64,000 nucleotides of DNA from an uncultured Collinsella sp. (GTDB taxonomy: Bacteria > Actinomycetota > Coriobacteriia > Coriobacteriales > Coriobacteriaceae). The position numbers and the translations under genes are program-made. The notes below the pieces were generated by a model. It did not search any database. It had not been told where the DNA came from and saw nothing but the letters and a program-made list of their open reading frames with translations. Positions 34,546 through 44,077 of this stretch are shown in pieces; the first letter of the stretch is position 1, and each line of letters starts with the position of its first letter. The DNA lies in NCBI GenBank assembly GCA_900541145.1, contig UQIH01000004.1, positions 1 through 64,000 of the forward strand, read 5' to 3'.

Positions 34546-35628
34546 TTATTTCTCCTCAATAAGCTTGTCGACCTCAGCCATAAGCGCGTCGACAATTTGA
34601 TCCTCAGCTACTTTACCAATGATCTGGCCATGCGAAAAGAGCAGGCCCTGACCTCGTCCGCAGGCAACGCCCAAGTCGGCGTCAGAGGCCTCGCCGGGGC
34701 CATTGACCGCGCATCCCATCACGGCAATGGAAAGCGGCGCAGAATAGTTCTTCAGTCGCTCGGTAACCTCCTCGGCGATGGGAATGAGGTTGACCTGGCA
34801 ACGAGCGCACGTGGGACACGAGACGATCTCGGGACCACGGCGGCGCAGGCCAAGGGACTGCAGGATACCCCAGGCGACCGGCGGCTCCTCGACCGGATCG
34901 GCCGTGAGCGAGACGCGCATGGTGTCACCAATACCCTCAGACAGCAGAATACCAAGGCCCACCGAGCTCTTAATGGTGCCCTGAAGCTTGGTACCCGCCT
35001 CGGTTACGCCCAGGTGAAGCGGAACGTGAGGAATCTCACGCGACAAGGCTCGATAGGTATCGAGCGTCGTTTGCACGCTATGGGCCTTGGCCGAAAGCAC
35101 AATGTTCGTAAAGCCGCGGTCTTCAAAATGCTTGACGAAACGCTCGCTCGACATCACGAGCTTTTCGGGCTGCGTGAGGTCGTCGCGCTCGGCGATATCC
35201 TGCTCAAGCGAACCGGCATTGACGCCGATACGAATCGCACAGCCCGCTGCACCCGCAGCATCGATCACCGCGTCAACCTTGGCCCAATCGCCGATATTGC
35301 CGGGATTGATGCGCAGCTTGGCAGCACCGGCCTCAACGGCACCAATGGCAAGCTTATGGTTAAAGTGGATATCGGCGACGATCGGCACCGGAGACTCGGC
35401 ACAGATGGTGCGGAAACCCTCAAGCGCGGCCTCAGTGGGCACGCTCACACGCACGATATCGCAGCCAGCCTGCGCCAACGCGCACACTTGCGCAAGCGTT
35501 GCCTGGGCATCAGCGGTATCGGTGCAGGTCATGGATTGGACCACCACCGGCGCGCCGCCACCGATCTGCACACCGCCCACATGCACGGGGCGCGTCAACT
35601 CGCGAGGCAAAGGATGGGATAAAGACAA
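34546..35628 (-). CDS. ispG: 4-hydroxy-3-methylbut-2-enyl diphosphate synthase IspG
   Basis: [4Fe-4S] enzyme of the MEP isoprenoid pathway that makes HMBPP. The 360 residues include VVVQSMTCTDT at the substrate end, a TIM-barrel domain, and the C-terminal cluster motifs SCPTCARCQ and MGCAVNGPGEA. TTG at 35628 is proposed because GGGGAG lies 8 nt upstream and the length fits; GTG at 35637 is an alternative. dxr, the M50 protease and ispG are the common Gram-positive cluster dxr-rseP-ispG. Confidence 0.96.
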   Translation of the reverse strand: MSLSHPLPRELTRPVHVGGVQIGGGAPVVVQSMTCTDTADAQATLAQVCALAQAGCDIVRVSVPTEAALEGFRTICAESPVPIVADIHFNHKLAIGAVEAGAAKLRINPGNIGDWAKVDAVIDAAGAAGCAIRIGVNAGSLEQDIAERDDLTQPEKLVMSSERFVKHFEDRGFTNIVLSAKAHSVQTTLDTYRALSREIPHVPLHLGVTEAGTKLQGTIKSSVGLGILLSEGIGDTMRVSLTADPVEEPPVAWGILQSLGLRRRGPEIVSCPTCARCQVNLIPIAEEVTERLKNYSAPLSIAVMGCAVNGPGEASDADLGVACGRGQGLLFSHGQIIGKVAEDQIVDALMAEVDKLIEEK

Positions 35629-35641
35629 TCCAAACACTCCC

Positions 35642-37003
35642 CTACAGGATAAATCGAAGGACGTCGGAACGAAGCATATAGACAAACAGCAGCGCAAAGA
35701 GCGCGATGCCCACATAGCTCACAATCGTCTGGACCTTGAGCGGAAGCTCGCGGCCAGCAATCTTTTGAATGATCTCGATGACCAGCTTGCCGCCATCGAG
35801 TGGTGGGATGGGCAGCAGGTTCATAAAGCCAAGCGAGAACGAAATGAGGGCGGCAAACGAAAGGAACGTGGCAGGGCCGGCAGCAGCAGCCTGTGAGGAC
35901 ATAACGCTAATGCCCACGATCGAAGAAGACTGATCGAGAATCTCCATCGTATGCTGCGGCTGGAGCAGGCGCATCACGCCCTCCGCTGTCTGCACGACAT
36001 AGGAGAACGAAAGGCGAGCCGACGTGATGGGGTCTAAACGGACCACCTGCGTAGAGGCATACACACCTAGGCGCTCGTCCTCTTTGAGCGCAACCGAGGT
36101 CGAATGCTGCTTGCCGTCGCGCTCATACTCAATGGCGATATCGTCCTTACCGGCGGCCTTGCCGATGGCATCGTAAACGTCCATCCAGGTAGAGCACGAT
36201 ACTCCGTCAACCGAAAGGATCGCGTCGCCGCCCTCAATACCCGCGTTGGCGGCAATAGACCCCTCGTCAACCTGACCGATCACGTTGGTATCCATCGGCA
36301 CGGTGACACCCGCAATAGAGTAGATGCTCATAAGCAGCAAAAAGCCCGTCAGGATATTGACGAGAATGCCCGCGAGCAGCATAAAGGCGCGCTTGAGAAA
36401 ACCCTGGCCAAGATAGGTGTGCGAACGCTCTTGTGCAAGGAACTCGGCCTCGCCGCACGGCAGCTCCCACACATCGCCCTCGGAAGTTGAATGTTCGCGA
36501 TCGAAACGGCGGCCGTCAAAGGTGGTGTAACCCGCCGCATCTCGCGGCAGCGTCTGATACTTGGTGGGATAGTAGCTCGGCGAAGGCTTCTCCCCTTCCT
36601 CATGCCAAGGCGCGATAGAGCCCCAACCCAAGAGCAAGGCGCATGCCTCGAGCACATCCTCCTCGGATAGCTCGAGCTCGGCGGCAAGGTCGGCCACGGT
36701 CACGCGACCATGACGATAGATAGCCGCGAGCACGCGATCGGCGCAGGAGACGTCGGTCGGATCCATACCGCAGATGGCAGCGTAGCCACCCAGCAGCAGC
36801 GGGGTCACGCCAAACTTGGTTCCAATGCGACGCGACGTGTAATGGATGTCAAAGCGGCAAGGCAGGCCCAAAAAGAACTCGGTCACGCGGACGCCGCAGG
36901 CACGCGCCGCCAAAAAGTGGCCGCCCTCGTGCAAAAACACGAGGACGGAAAGCATCAGCAGGCCCCAAAAGACCGATGAGAGAACGCTCATAACAGTATC
37001 CAT
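35642..37003 (-). CDS. rseP: M50 family site-2 metalloprotease (RseP/RasP-like) with internal insertion
   Basis: Intramembrane zinc protease that cleaves membrane-bound regulators and signal-peptide remnants. Of 453 residues, the first helix holds the metal motif HEGGH (25-29), a PDZ domain is near 240-320, and the last helices carry NLLPIPPLDGG with the third metal ligand. Between the first and second helices (about 81-195) lies an extra 110 residues whose first part (86-130, ADLAAELELSEEDV) looks like a winged helix. The ATG at 37003 is the usual type of start, though AAGGA is 15 nt away; an upstream TTG at 37018 is possible. It sits between dxr and ispG. Confidence 0.93.
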   Translation of the reverse strand: MDTVMSVLSSVFWGLLMLSVLVFLHEGGHFLAARACGVRVTEFFLGLPCRFDIHYTSRRIGTKFGVTPLLLGGYAAICGMDPTDVSCADRVLAAIYRHGRVTVADLAAELELSEEDVLEACALLLGWGSIAPWHEEGEKPSPSYYPTKYQTLPRDAAGYTTFDGRRFDREHSTSEGDVWELPCGEAEFLAQERSHTYLGQGFLKRAFMLLAGILVNILTGFLLLMSIYSIAGVTVPMDTNVIGQVDEGSIAANAGIEGGDAILSVDGVSCSTWMDVYDAIGKAAGKDDIAIEYERDGKQHSTSVALKEDERLGVYASTQVVRLDPITSARLSFSYVVQTAEGVMRLLQPQHTMEILDQSSSIVGISVMSSQAAAAGPATFLSFAALISFSLGFMNLLPIPPLDGGKLVIEIIQKIAGRELPLKVQTIVSYVGIALFALLFVYMLRSDVLRFIL

Positions 37004-37028
37004 AAAACGAAAAAGCAATCCTTATGGG

Positions 37029-38216
37029 TTAGGAACGGGTTGCGGCGAGCACCTGCGCAGCCTTTTCACGCGCCCATGCATCGATGTCGTGAAGCTGCTC
37101 AAACGAATCGACCGCCTGCATATCGTGGGAATCCATGCAGGATTCCACAATGCGATCGATATCGGTAAAGCTGCAACCATCGTGCAGGAAGGCATCGACG
37201 GCGACCTCGTTGGCGGCATTGAGCACGCACGGCATGGTGCCACCCGTCTTGCCGGCACATTCGGCCAGTGCCAGACAGCGGAAGGTATCCATGTCGGCAG
37301 CATCAAACGTGAGCTGCCCCAGCTCGCGGAAATCGATACGAGGCGCCGGGGTATCCCAACGCTCGGGATACGAGAACGCGAACTGGATGGGAATACGCAT
37401 GTCGGAAGCACCGAGATGCGCCATCACGGAGCCGTCGGCGAACTCGACCATAGAGTGAATCTTGGACTGACGCTGCACGACCACGTTAATGAAATCGAGG
37501 TCGCAGTTAAACAGATGCATGGCCTCAATGCGCTCCAGGCCCTTGTTCATGAGGGTGGCGGAGTCGATGGTGATCTTGGCACCCATGGCCCACGTGGGAT
37601 GTGCGAGGGCATCGGCACGCGTCACGCGGTCGAGCTCGTCGCGGGTGCGGCCAAAGAACGGACCGCCCGAGCAGGTGAGCCAAATACAATGAGCCTCGCG
37701 TGGGTTCTCCCCCAGATAGCACTGGTAGATGGCGGAGTGCTCAGAGTCGACTGGAATAAGCTGGCCCGGTTGCGCCAACGGCATAAGCAAGTCGCCACCG
37801 ACGACGAGGGACTCTTTGTTGGCAAGGGCAAGGCGCTTATTAGAGGTCAAAGCCGCATGGCTCGCCTCGAGACCGGCGGCGCCCACAATAGCGACGAGCA
37901 CGCAGTCGACATCGTCGCGACGCGCGAGCTCGCAAACCGCCTGCGCGCCAACGCCGAGCTTCGTTCCCTCGGGCAACTCCTGCAGCACGGCGTCATCGCC
38001 ATGAGCGACATCGGCCACGGCAACCGCCGAAACCGAGAACTCGCGGGCAGCGGCAACGAGCTCGGAGGTGCTGGAGTTAACGGACAGCGCCGTCACCTGC
38101 AGGCGATCGGCATGCTGACGGCACACATCGAGTGCCTGGGTGCCGATGGAGCCCGTACAACCCAGGATAGCAACGCGAAGGCGTCCATCGGGGCCATACG
38201 TCGTTTGGAAGGACAT
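37029..38216 (-). CDS. dxr: 1-deoxy-D-xylulose 5-phosphate reductoisomerase
   Basis: Second MEP-pathway enzyme; NADPH-dependent conversion of DXP to MEP. The 395 residues have the NADPH loop ILGCTGSIGTQAL, NKESLVVGG, the metal/substrate site PVDSEHSAIYQ, and the flexible-loop region WAMGAKITIDSATLMNKGLE (cut to key residues). The ATG overlaps the cdsA stop by one base. Confidence 0.97.
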   Translation of the reverse strand: MSFQTTYGPDGRLRVAILGCTGSIGTQALDVCRQHADRLQVTALSVNSSTSELVAAAREFSVSAVAVADVAHGDDAVLQELPEGTKLGVGAQAVCELARRDDVDCVLVAIVGAAGLEASHAALTSNKRLALANKESLVVGGDLLMPLAQPGQLIPVDSEHSAIYQCYLGENPREAHCIWLTCSGGPFFGRTRDELDRVTRADALAHPTWAMGAKITIDSATLMNKGLERIEAMHLFNCDLDFINVVVQRQSKIHSMVEFADGSVMAHLGASDMRIPIQFAFSYPERWDTPAPRIDFRELGQLTFDAADMDTFRCLALAECAGKTGGTMPCVLNAANEVAVDAFLHDGCSFTDIDRIVESCMDSHDMQAVDSFEQLHDIDAWAREKAAQVLAATRS

Positions 38217-39115
38217 TACAGCACGCCTCCGATCATCAAAAGCAGCTGCGCGGTAATGCAGCCAAAGATAAGCGAATCGCTACGATCGAGCATGCCGCCG
38301 TGGCCCGGGATAAGGTTACCGGAATCCTTAACGCCCACGCCACGCTTGATACGCGACTCGATGAGGTCGCCGATAACGCCCAGGACGGACACGACCACGC
38401 CGCACAGCAGCGCATAGGGCAGGCTGAGCTTGTAGAAGTGCGTCGCCCACAGGATGAGCCAAATCAAAACCGAGCCCAGGATGCCGCCGGCAAACCCCTC
38501 CCAGCTCTTTTTGGGAGAGATCTTGGGAACCATCTTGTGCTTGCCAATACGGCTACCCACGATGTAGGCAAACGAGTCGGAGACCCAAAGGGACGCGCAA
38601 ACGCCCACCGAAAGCAGGGCGCCGGCAAAACCGGGCACGGCATCGCGCAGCAGCACGATAGACGACAGCATAAAGCCAGTGTAGATGGGACCCATGAGCG
38701 TCACGGCCACATCAGAGATGCGGGTACGCGGCGACCAGACATACCAAATGCCCACAGCGAGCATCAGGGCAAAAAGCAGGGCATTCAGCAACATCGAATC
38801 GCCCAACGCCGACAGCGGAAAGAGTACGGCGGCAGCGATACCCATGCGCTCGTTAGCCATCTTGCCATCGAGCCTCGTCATACGGAAAAACTCATAGCAG
38901 CACAGACCGCTCATGACAGAAACAAAGATGGCCGTGGGCACGATACCCAAAACCAGGCACAGGATAAAGACAACGGCGTAGACGATACCGGCGGCGGCAC
39001 GGGTAATAAAGCCCGCCAGCCACGAACCGGTGCCGCTCTTAGCTGCAGGCGCTCCCGCAGTGGCAGCTTTACGCGCAGGCGTCTTGGGAGCAGATGCCTT
39101 GGGACGATCGGACAC
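38216..39115 (-). CDS. cdsA: Phosphatidate cytidylyltransferase
   Basis: Integral membrane enzyme that makes CDP-diacylglycerol, the precursor of membrane phospholipids. Of 299 residues, the first 30 are a basic Lys/Ala/Pro-rich cytoplasmic tail not conserved in the family; seven to eight hydrophobic segments follow. The signature is near the C-terminus: KKSWEGFAGG and PGHGGMLDRSDSLIF. The start is GTG at 39115, 2 bp after uppS. Confidence 0.95.
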   Translation of the reverse strand: MSDRPKASAPKTPARKAATAGAPAAKSGTGSWLAGFITRAAAGIVYAVVFILCLVLGIVPTAIFVSVMSGLCCYEFFRMTRLDGKMANERMGIAAAVLFPLSALGDSMLLNALLFALMLAVGIWYVWSPRTRISDVAVTLMGPIYTGFMLSSIVLLRDAVPGFAGALLSVGVCASLWVSDSFAYIVGSRIGKHKMVPKISPKKSWEGFAGGILGSVLIWLILWATHFYKLSLPYALLCGVVVSVLGVIGDLIESRIKRGVGVKDSGNLIPGHGGMLDRSDSLIFGCITAQLLLMIGGVL

Positions 39116-39117
39116 GA

Positions 39118-39912
39118 TTAAGCCTCCTCGGTCTTGCTCAGACCACCAAACCTACGGTCACGGCCCTGATAGGCCAAAATGGCGTCGACAAGGCCCCAAC
39201 GATCAAAGTCGGGCCAATAGGTATCGGTGACGTAGAACTCGGAATAAGCCACCTGCCACAGCAGATAGTTCGAAAGGCGCAGCTCACCAGAAGTGCGAAT
39301 CACAAGCTCAGGATCGGGAAGGCCGGCGGTATAGAGGTGGGAAGCCACCATGTCGTCATCAATTGCGGCAGGATCGATCTTACCGGCGGCAGCGTCGAGT
39401 GCGATCTGACGGACAGCGCGGGTAATCTCGGCACGCGCGCCGTAGTTGACGGCAAGCGCCAGCGTCATGCCGGTGTGATTGGCGCACTCGGCAAGACCGC
39501 GTTCAAAAACGTCGCGGGTCTTCTTGGGCAGCGCGGAAATGTCACCCAAAAAGACAACGCGCACGTTTTCGCGCTTCAGAAGCGGCAGCTCGTCGATGAA
39601 CGTCTTGGCAAACAGGTGCATCAGAACGTTGACTTCGTGCTGAGGGCGATTCCAGTTTTCGGTCGAAAACGCATAGGCAGAAAGCACGTCGACGCCCAGA
39701 CGCACGCAAGCGGTAATAACCTCGCGAAGGGAGACGATACCCGCCTTGTGGCCCTCGGTGCGTGCAAGACCGCGTGATGTGGCCCAACGACCGTTGCCGT
39801 CCATAATGCACGAGATATGGTGCGGAATGTTATTGAGGTCAAGGTCGGAAAAACCGACGCCCGCAGGGGCGTCGGCAAAGTACTCGACCAGTTTATGCTC
39901 GTCGTATTGCAC
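39118..39912 (-). CDS. uppS: Isoprenyl transferase (undecaprenyl diphosphate synthase)
   Basis: cis-prenyltransferase that builds the C55 lipid carrier for the cell wall. The 264 residues show the signature HISCIMDGNGRWA with the catalytic Asp, SAYAFSTENWNRP, and the C-terminal RTSGELRLSNYLLWQ and YWPDF motifs. GTG at 39912 follows the frr stop by 1 bp. frr-uppS-cdsA-dxr is the classical order. Confidence 0.96.
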   Translation of the reverse strand: MQYDEHKLVEYFADAPAGVGFSDLDLNNIPHHISCIMDGNGRWATSRGLARTEGHKAGIVSLREVITACVRLGVDVLSAYAFSTENWNRPQHEVNVLMHLFAKTFIDELPLLKRENVRVVFLGDISALPKKTRDVFERGLAECANHTGMTLALAVNYGARAEITRAVRQIALDAAAGKIDPAAIDDDMVASHLYTAGLPDPELVIRTSGELRLSNYLLWQVAYSEFYVTDTYWPDFDRWGLVDAILAYQGRDRRFGGLSKTEEA

Positions 39913-39913
39913 C

Positions 39914-40450
39914 TTAGATCTCCATGACCTCGGCTTCTTTTTCCTTCAGAAGCTCCTCGACCTTGGCGACATACTCATCGGTGTGCTTCTGGACCTTGGC
40001 CTGCTCGCGACGGACATCGTCCTCGGTGAGCTCCTCATCGCGCTCGAGCTTGTTGTTGAAGTCGCGACGGATGTTACGGATAGACACCTTGGCCTGCTCG
40101 GCGTACTCGCGGCACTCCTTGACGAGCTCGCGACGGCGTTCCTCGGTGGGAGCCGGGAACGGCAGACGAACGACGGTGCCATCGGAGTTGGGGGTAATAC
40201 CCAGATCGGAAGCGCCGATGGCCTTGACGATGGCGTTGATAAGCGCCTTGTCCCACGGCTCGATGAGCAGCATGTGGGCCTCGGGGGTCTTTACGGCGGC
40301 AACCTGCGTAACCGGCGTGGGAACACCGTAATAATCGACGGTGATGTCGGACAGAATGTTGGCATTGGCGCGGCCGGTACGGACCTTGGAGAAGTTATGC
40401 TTGAGGGACTCGAGCGACTTGTCCATGTGGGCGGTGATGTTCTCTGCCAT
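39914..40450 (-). CDS. frr: Ribosome recycling factor
   Basis: With EF-G it splits the post-termination ribosome. The 178 residues match family length (185) and the two-domain tRNA-like shape: VRTGRANANILSDITVDYYG and LPFPAPTEERRRELVK, then the long helices with many E/K. The ATG at 40450 follows GGAGGATTAAGC, two bases after pyrH. Confidence 0.97.
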   Translation of the reverse strand: MAENITAHMDKSLESLKHNFSKVRTGRANANILSDITVDYYGVPTPVTQVAAVKTPEAHMLLIEPWDKALINAIVKAIGASDLGITPNSDGTVVRLPFPAPTEERRRELVKECREYAEQAKVSIRNIRRDFNNKLERDEELTEDDVRREQAKVQKHTDEYVAKVEELLKEKEAEVMEI

Positions 40451-40452
40451 GC

Positions 40453-41175
40453 TTAATCCTCCTGATAGACGAGCGTGCCGACGGGCTCACCCGAAAGCGC
40501 GCGCTTGACGGTGTCCTCGCCATCGATGTTGAGGACCAAAATCGGCATACGGTTATCCTGGCACAGTGCCGTAGCCGTGGAATCCATAACCTGCAGGCCG
40601 CGGACGAGAACCTCGTGATAGGTAATCTTGTCAAAACGGACGGCATCGGCGCACTTGACGGGATCCTTGTCGTAGATGCCGTCAACCTTGGTGGCTTTAA
40701 TCAGAATCTCGGCGCCGATCTCGCACGCACGAAGAGCCGCGGCGGTGTCGGTCGTAAAGTACGGATTGCCCGAACCGGCGGCAAAAATAACGACGTTGCC
40801 CTTGGAAAGGTGGTTGATGGCGCGACGGCGAATATAGGGCTCGCAGATCTCGTTCATCTGGATAGCGCTCATCACGCGGCAGGGAACATCGTTATGCTCG
40901 AAGGCATCCTGCAGGGCGAGCGCGTTCATAACGGTTGCCAGCATGCCCATGTAGTCGGCCTGAGCACGCTCCATGCCACCGGCAGCGCCGGCCATGCCGC
41001 GGAAAATATTGCCGCCGCCAACAACGACGCCAACTTCGTGACCAACGGCGAGCAGCTCTTTGACCTGCTTAGCAAGATGGTCGGTAACCTTGGGGTCGAT
41101 GCCATATTGGCCGTCGCCCATCAGCGCTTCGCCGGAAAGCTTCAGAAGCACGCGTTTATATCGGATGTCGGACAA
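40453..41175 (-). CDS. pyrH: UMP kinase
   Basis: Phosphorylates UMP to UDP, linking the pyr operon product to nucleotide pools. The 240 residues include [17 protein letters not shown], and [17 protein letters not shown] of the amino-acid-kinase fold. The start is TTG at 41175 with AAAGGAGG 6 nt upstream. A -10-like TAGAAT at 41211-41206 after the tsf terminator suggests pyrH-frr has its own promoter. Confidence 0.96.
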   Translation of the reverse strand: MSDIRYKRVLLKLSGEALMGDGQYGIDPKVTDHLAKQVKELLAVGHEVGVVVGGGNIFRGMAGAAGGMERAQADYMGMLATVMNALALQDAFEHNDVPCRVMSAIQMNEICEPYIRRRAINHLSKGNVVIFAAGSGNPYFTTDTAAALRACEIGAEILIKATKVDGIYDKDPVKCADAVRFDKITYHEVLVRGLQVMDSTATALCQDNRMPILVLNIDGEDTVKRALSGEPVGTLVYQED

Positions 41176-41234
41176 AGCGATCCTCCTTTAGATTGAACTC
41201 TCAACATTCTATCAAAGGCTCTAAGAAGAGCCAT

Positions 41235-41270
41235 GAAAAAGCAGGCTGTGAGTAAAACCCACAGCCTGCT
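41235..41270 (-). terminator. Rho-independent terminator of rpsB-tsf
   Basis: An 11-bp perfect stem (AGCAGGCTGTG at 41240-41250, CACAGCCTGCT at 41260-41270) is followed by UUUUU in the minus-strand RNA. Confidence 0.93.
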
Positions 41271-41293
41271 CATTACCAGCTACAAGAGCTAAT

Positions 41294-42163
41294 TTACTCG
41301 CCACGGACCAGACGGTCAAAGGCAACGACGGTAATGGTGTCGCCGAGCTCCTTGGAGACCTGCTCAGCGTACTTCTTGATGGTGAGGGAGCTGTCCTTGA
41401 TGAACTCCTGCTCGGTGAGCACGGACTGCTTGTAGAACTTCTCCAGACGGCCGACAGCCATCTTCTCCTGAATGGCCTCGGGCTTGCCGGACTCGGCAGC
41501 CTGAGCCATGTAGATCTGCTTCTCGTGCTCGACGGTCTCGGCCGGAACCTGATCGCGGGTAGCGCAGATCGGGGCGACGGCGGCAACCTGAAGGGCAACG
41601 TCGTGAGCGAAGGTCTTGAAGGACTCAGCCTGAGCGGTCTCGGCCTTCTCGAAAGCAAACTCGACGAGGACGCCGATCTTACCACCCATGTGGATGTAAG
41701 AAGCGAGCGCGCCGTTCTCGGCCTTACGGGCGGCGAAGCGGGAGATCTTCATGTTCTCGCCCATGATGTGAATCATTTCGGTGAGCTCGGAGGAAACGGT
41801 CTCCTCGCCCATCGGCTTCTCGAGCAGAGCGTCGACGTCAGCAGGCTCGGTGGTAGCGACAACCTCAGCGACCTTGGAAGCAAAGCCGGTGAACTTGGCG
41901 TTGGAGCCAACGAAGTCGGTCTCGCAGGAGAGCTCGAGCAGAGCGCCGGTCTTGCCATCCTCGGAGACGAACGCGGCGACAGCGCCCTCGTTGGTCTCAC
42001 GGCCAGCCTTCTTGGCAGCCTTGGCAAGGCCGTTCTTACGCAGAACGTCGACAGCGGCGTCCATGTCGCCGTCAGCCTCGACGAGAGCCTTCTTGCACTC
42101 CATCATCGGGGAGTCGGTCATCTCGCGGAGCTGCTTGACCATAGCGGCGGTAATCTGGGCCAT
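41294..42163 (-). CDS. tsf: Elongation factor Ts
   Basis: Nucleotide exchange factor that regenerates EF-Tu-GTP. The 289 residues start with an N-terminal UBA-like domain (MVKQLREMTDSPMMECKKAL), then LELSCETDFVGSN of the core; length is typical. The ATG at 42163 has AAAGGA 6 nt upstream; an ATG at 42178 overlaps that site and is less likely. It follows rpsB as usual. Confidence 0.97.
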   Translation of the reverse strand: MAQITAAMVKQLREMTDSPMMECKKALVEADGDMDAAVDVLRKNGLAKAAKKAGRETNEGAVAAFVSEDGKTGALLELSCETDFVGSNAKFTGFASKVAEVVATTEPADVDALLEKPMGEETVSSELTEMIHIMGENMKISRFAARKAENGALASYIHMGGKIGVLVEFAFEKAETAQAESFKTFAHDVALQVAAVAPICATRDQVPAETVEHEKQIYMAQAAESGKPEAIQEKMAVGRLEKFYKQSVLTEQEFIKDSSLTIKKYAEQVSKELGDTITVVAFDRLVRGE

Positions 42164-42208
42164 TGTGGTTCCTTTCAAAGAGATGAAAAAGAATTAACTA
42201 AGACTGAT

Positions 42209-42937
42209 TTACTCGGCCTTGGGCTCAGCGGCCATCTCGGCCTCGGAGACCTGCTCCTTGCCGGAGCCAGCGAGGCAGGCGTCAGCCATGAGCTCGCACA
42301 TAAGGGTGACGGCGGAGATAGCGTCATCGTTGCAGGGGATGCCGTACTCGACCTCGTCGGGATCGGAGTTGGTGTCGATCAGAGCGACGACGGGGATGTT
42401 CAGGCGCTGAGCCTCCTTGATGGCGTTCTCCTCGCGCTTGGTGTCGATGACGAAGAGAGCCTGGGGCAGACCCTTCATGTCGCGGGCGCCACCGAGGTTG
42501 GTCTGGAGCTTGGTGAGCTCCTTGCCGAGAACAGCCTGCTCCTTCTTGGGCAGAACAGCCATGCGGCCGTCCTCGACCATGGCCTCGAGCTCCTCCATGC
42601 GGTTGATGCGGGAGCGGATGGTGACGAAGTTGGTCAGCATACCGCCGAGCCAACGCTGGTTGATGTAAGGCATGTTGGCGCGCTCAGCAGCGTTCTTGAC
42701 GGCCTCCTGAGCCTGCTTCTTGGTGCCGACGAACAGCACGTTGCCGCCCTTGGCGACGTTCTTGACGAAGGTGTAGGCCTGGTCGGCGTCGAGGATGGTC
42801 TGTTTGAGGTCGAGGATGTAGATGCCGTTGCGCTCACCGAAGATGAACGGCTTCATCTTGGGGTTCCAGCGACGGGTCTGGTGACCGAAGTGGCAGCCGG
42901 CCTCGAGCAGGGTGCGGATATTAATCTTGGTAGCCAT
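42209..42937 (-). CDS. rpsB: 30S ribosomal protein S2
   Basis: Late-assembling 30S protein. The 242 residues begin [27 protein letters not shown] and have [12 protein letters not shown] and a C-terminal acidic tail. The ATG at 42937 follows AGGAGGTT. rpsB-tsf is preceded by a good promoter (43079-43107) and a leader of about 135 nt, and ends at the tsf terminator. Confidence 0.97.
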   Translation of the reverse strand: MATKINIRTLLEAGCHFGHQTRRWNPKMKPFIFGERNGIYILDLKQTILDADQAYTFVKNVAKGGNVLFVGTKKQAQEAVKNAAERANMPYINQRWLGGMLTNFVTIRSRINRMEELEAMVEDGRMAVLPKKEQAVLGKELTKLQTNLGGARDMKGLPQALFVIDTKREENAIKEAQRLNIPVVALIDTNSDPDEVEYGIPCNDDAISAVTLMCELMADACLAGSGKEQVSEAEMAAEPKAE

Positions 42938-43078
42938 GTTAAACCTCCTGTGGTTTGCCTCCGCGCGGGGTCATCCTCCAAAACCAACCCGGACATGTGC
43001 TACCAAAGCCCGGGCACCACGGTATGAAGTAGCCGCGCGTGCGTGATAAAAACATGTTGCCGTGAAGCAACCCGATGA

Positions 43079-43107
43079 ATGATAGCAGGAATGCATCTTC
43101 CTGCCAA
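43079..43107 (-). promoter_or_regulatory. rpsB-tsf promoter and start of leader
   Basis: The minus strand has TTGGCA (43107-43102), a 17-bp spacer and TATCAT (43084-43079) preceded by TGC. Transcription should begin near 43072. The leader then opens with a GUUGC/GCAAC hairpin and a later CCGGG/CCGGG-type stem; S2 autoregulation is possible. Confidence 0.7.
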
Positions 43108-43156
43108 CCCGCAATCAAAACCACACACCTGAGTGCGGCGCGGGACGTCCCAGCCA

Positions 43157-44077
43157 CTATTCGCCGCGGGGATGGGCTTGAGCCACGGCACGTTTGAGCC
43201 GATCGGGCGTGAGGTGCGTGTAAATCTGCGTCGTGGACAGGCTCGCATGACCCAGCAGCTCTTGAACCGAGCGCAGGTCCGCACCGCCCTCGAGCAAGTC
43301 GGTCGCAAAGGTATGGCGCATCGCATGCGGGGCAATGTCGGCCGGAATGCCGGCGAGCGTCGCCAGCATATGGAACCGCCGCCTGAGCATGGCGGCACTC
43401 ATGCGATTGCCGCGCGCCGATATAAGCAGCGGATGCGGCCCGGTAGCGGGGTCACGGCGCTTTGCCTGAGCGAGCAACTCCGGCCTCCCCTCCTCAATAT
43501 AGAGACGCGTCGCCTCGAGCGCACGACGATACAGAGGGACGATACGTTCTTTGCTCCCCTTGCCCCACAGGCGCAGCGTGCGCTCGGACCATGAGATGGA
43601 TTCCACATTGAGCGCCGCAAGCTCTGAGATGCGGGCACCCGAGGCATAGAGCAACTCGAGCATCGCCGCATCGCGCAGTCCCGCGGGTGTTGAGGTATCG
43701 GGGGCTTTGAGGAGTGCCTCCACCTGTTGAGTCGTAAGGACGCCCGGCAGGTCGCGCGGCAGCTTGGGCGATGCGATCGCCGAGACCGCATCGCCCTCGA
43801 CAATCCCCTCGACAGCCATCCACCGATAGAGTGAGCGAATGGCAGACAGGTGTGCCGCAAGGGTCCGAGCCGACACCTGGTCACGCGACAACTCGGCCAA
43901 ATAGGAGCGAACGGTCCGCACGTCGGCGGCGCGAGCGTCGACGTCCTCGCGCTCGCACCAGGCAGCGAAGCGCTCCAGCCTCGAGCCATAGGCCGTCACC
44001 GTGTTGGGAGAAAGTCCCTCGACGCGTGCGATATAGGCGATAAACGAGTCGACGGTGTCGTACAGGTCAAAGGCTAT
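43157..44077 (-). CDS. xerC: Tyrosine recombinase XerC
   Basis: Site-specific recombinase that with XerD resolves chromosome dimers at dif. Catalytic residues are present: Arg in SGARISELAAL, Lys in GKGSKERIVPLY, H-x-x-R in HAMRHTFATDLLEGG, His in LLGHASLSTTQIYTHL and the Tyr nucleophile there. The first standard start is GTG at 43999 (280 residues), but that cuts the N-terminal core-binding domain. The frame continues 26 codons upstream (VDSFIAYIARVEGLSPNTV), typical XerC, to an AUA at 44077, 9 nt after GGAGG and overlapping the trmFO stop. I give the longer form (306 residues); the initiation codon is uncertain. Confidence 0.9.
   Translation of the reverse strand: MAFDLYDTVDSFIAYIARVEGLSPNTVTAYGSRLERFAAWCEREDVDARAADVRTVRSYLAELSRDQVSARTLAAHLSAIRSLYRWMAVEGIVEGDAVSAIASPKLPRDLPGVLTTQQVEALLKAPDTSTPAGLRDAAMLELLYASGARISELAALNVESISWSERTLRLWGKGSKERIVPLYRRALEATRLYIEEGRPELLAQAKRRDPATGPHPLLISARGNRMSAAMLRRRFHMLATLAGIPADIAPHAMRHTFATDLLEGGADLRSVQELLGHASLSTTQIYTHLTPDRLKRAVAQAHPRGE

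Noticed and set aside
43157..43999. xerC as a truncated pseudogene
   Set aside because: All catalytic residues are intact and the missing N-terminal part is present in frame upstream; only the start codon is unusual.
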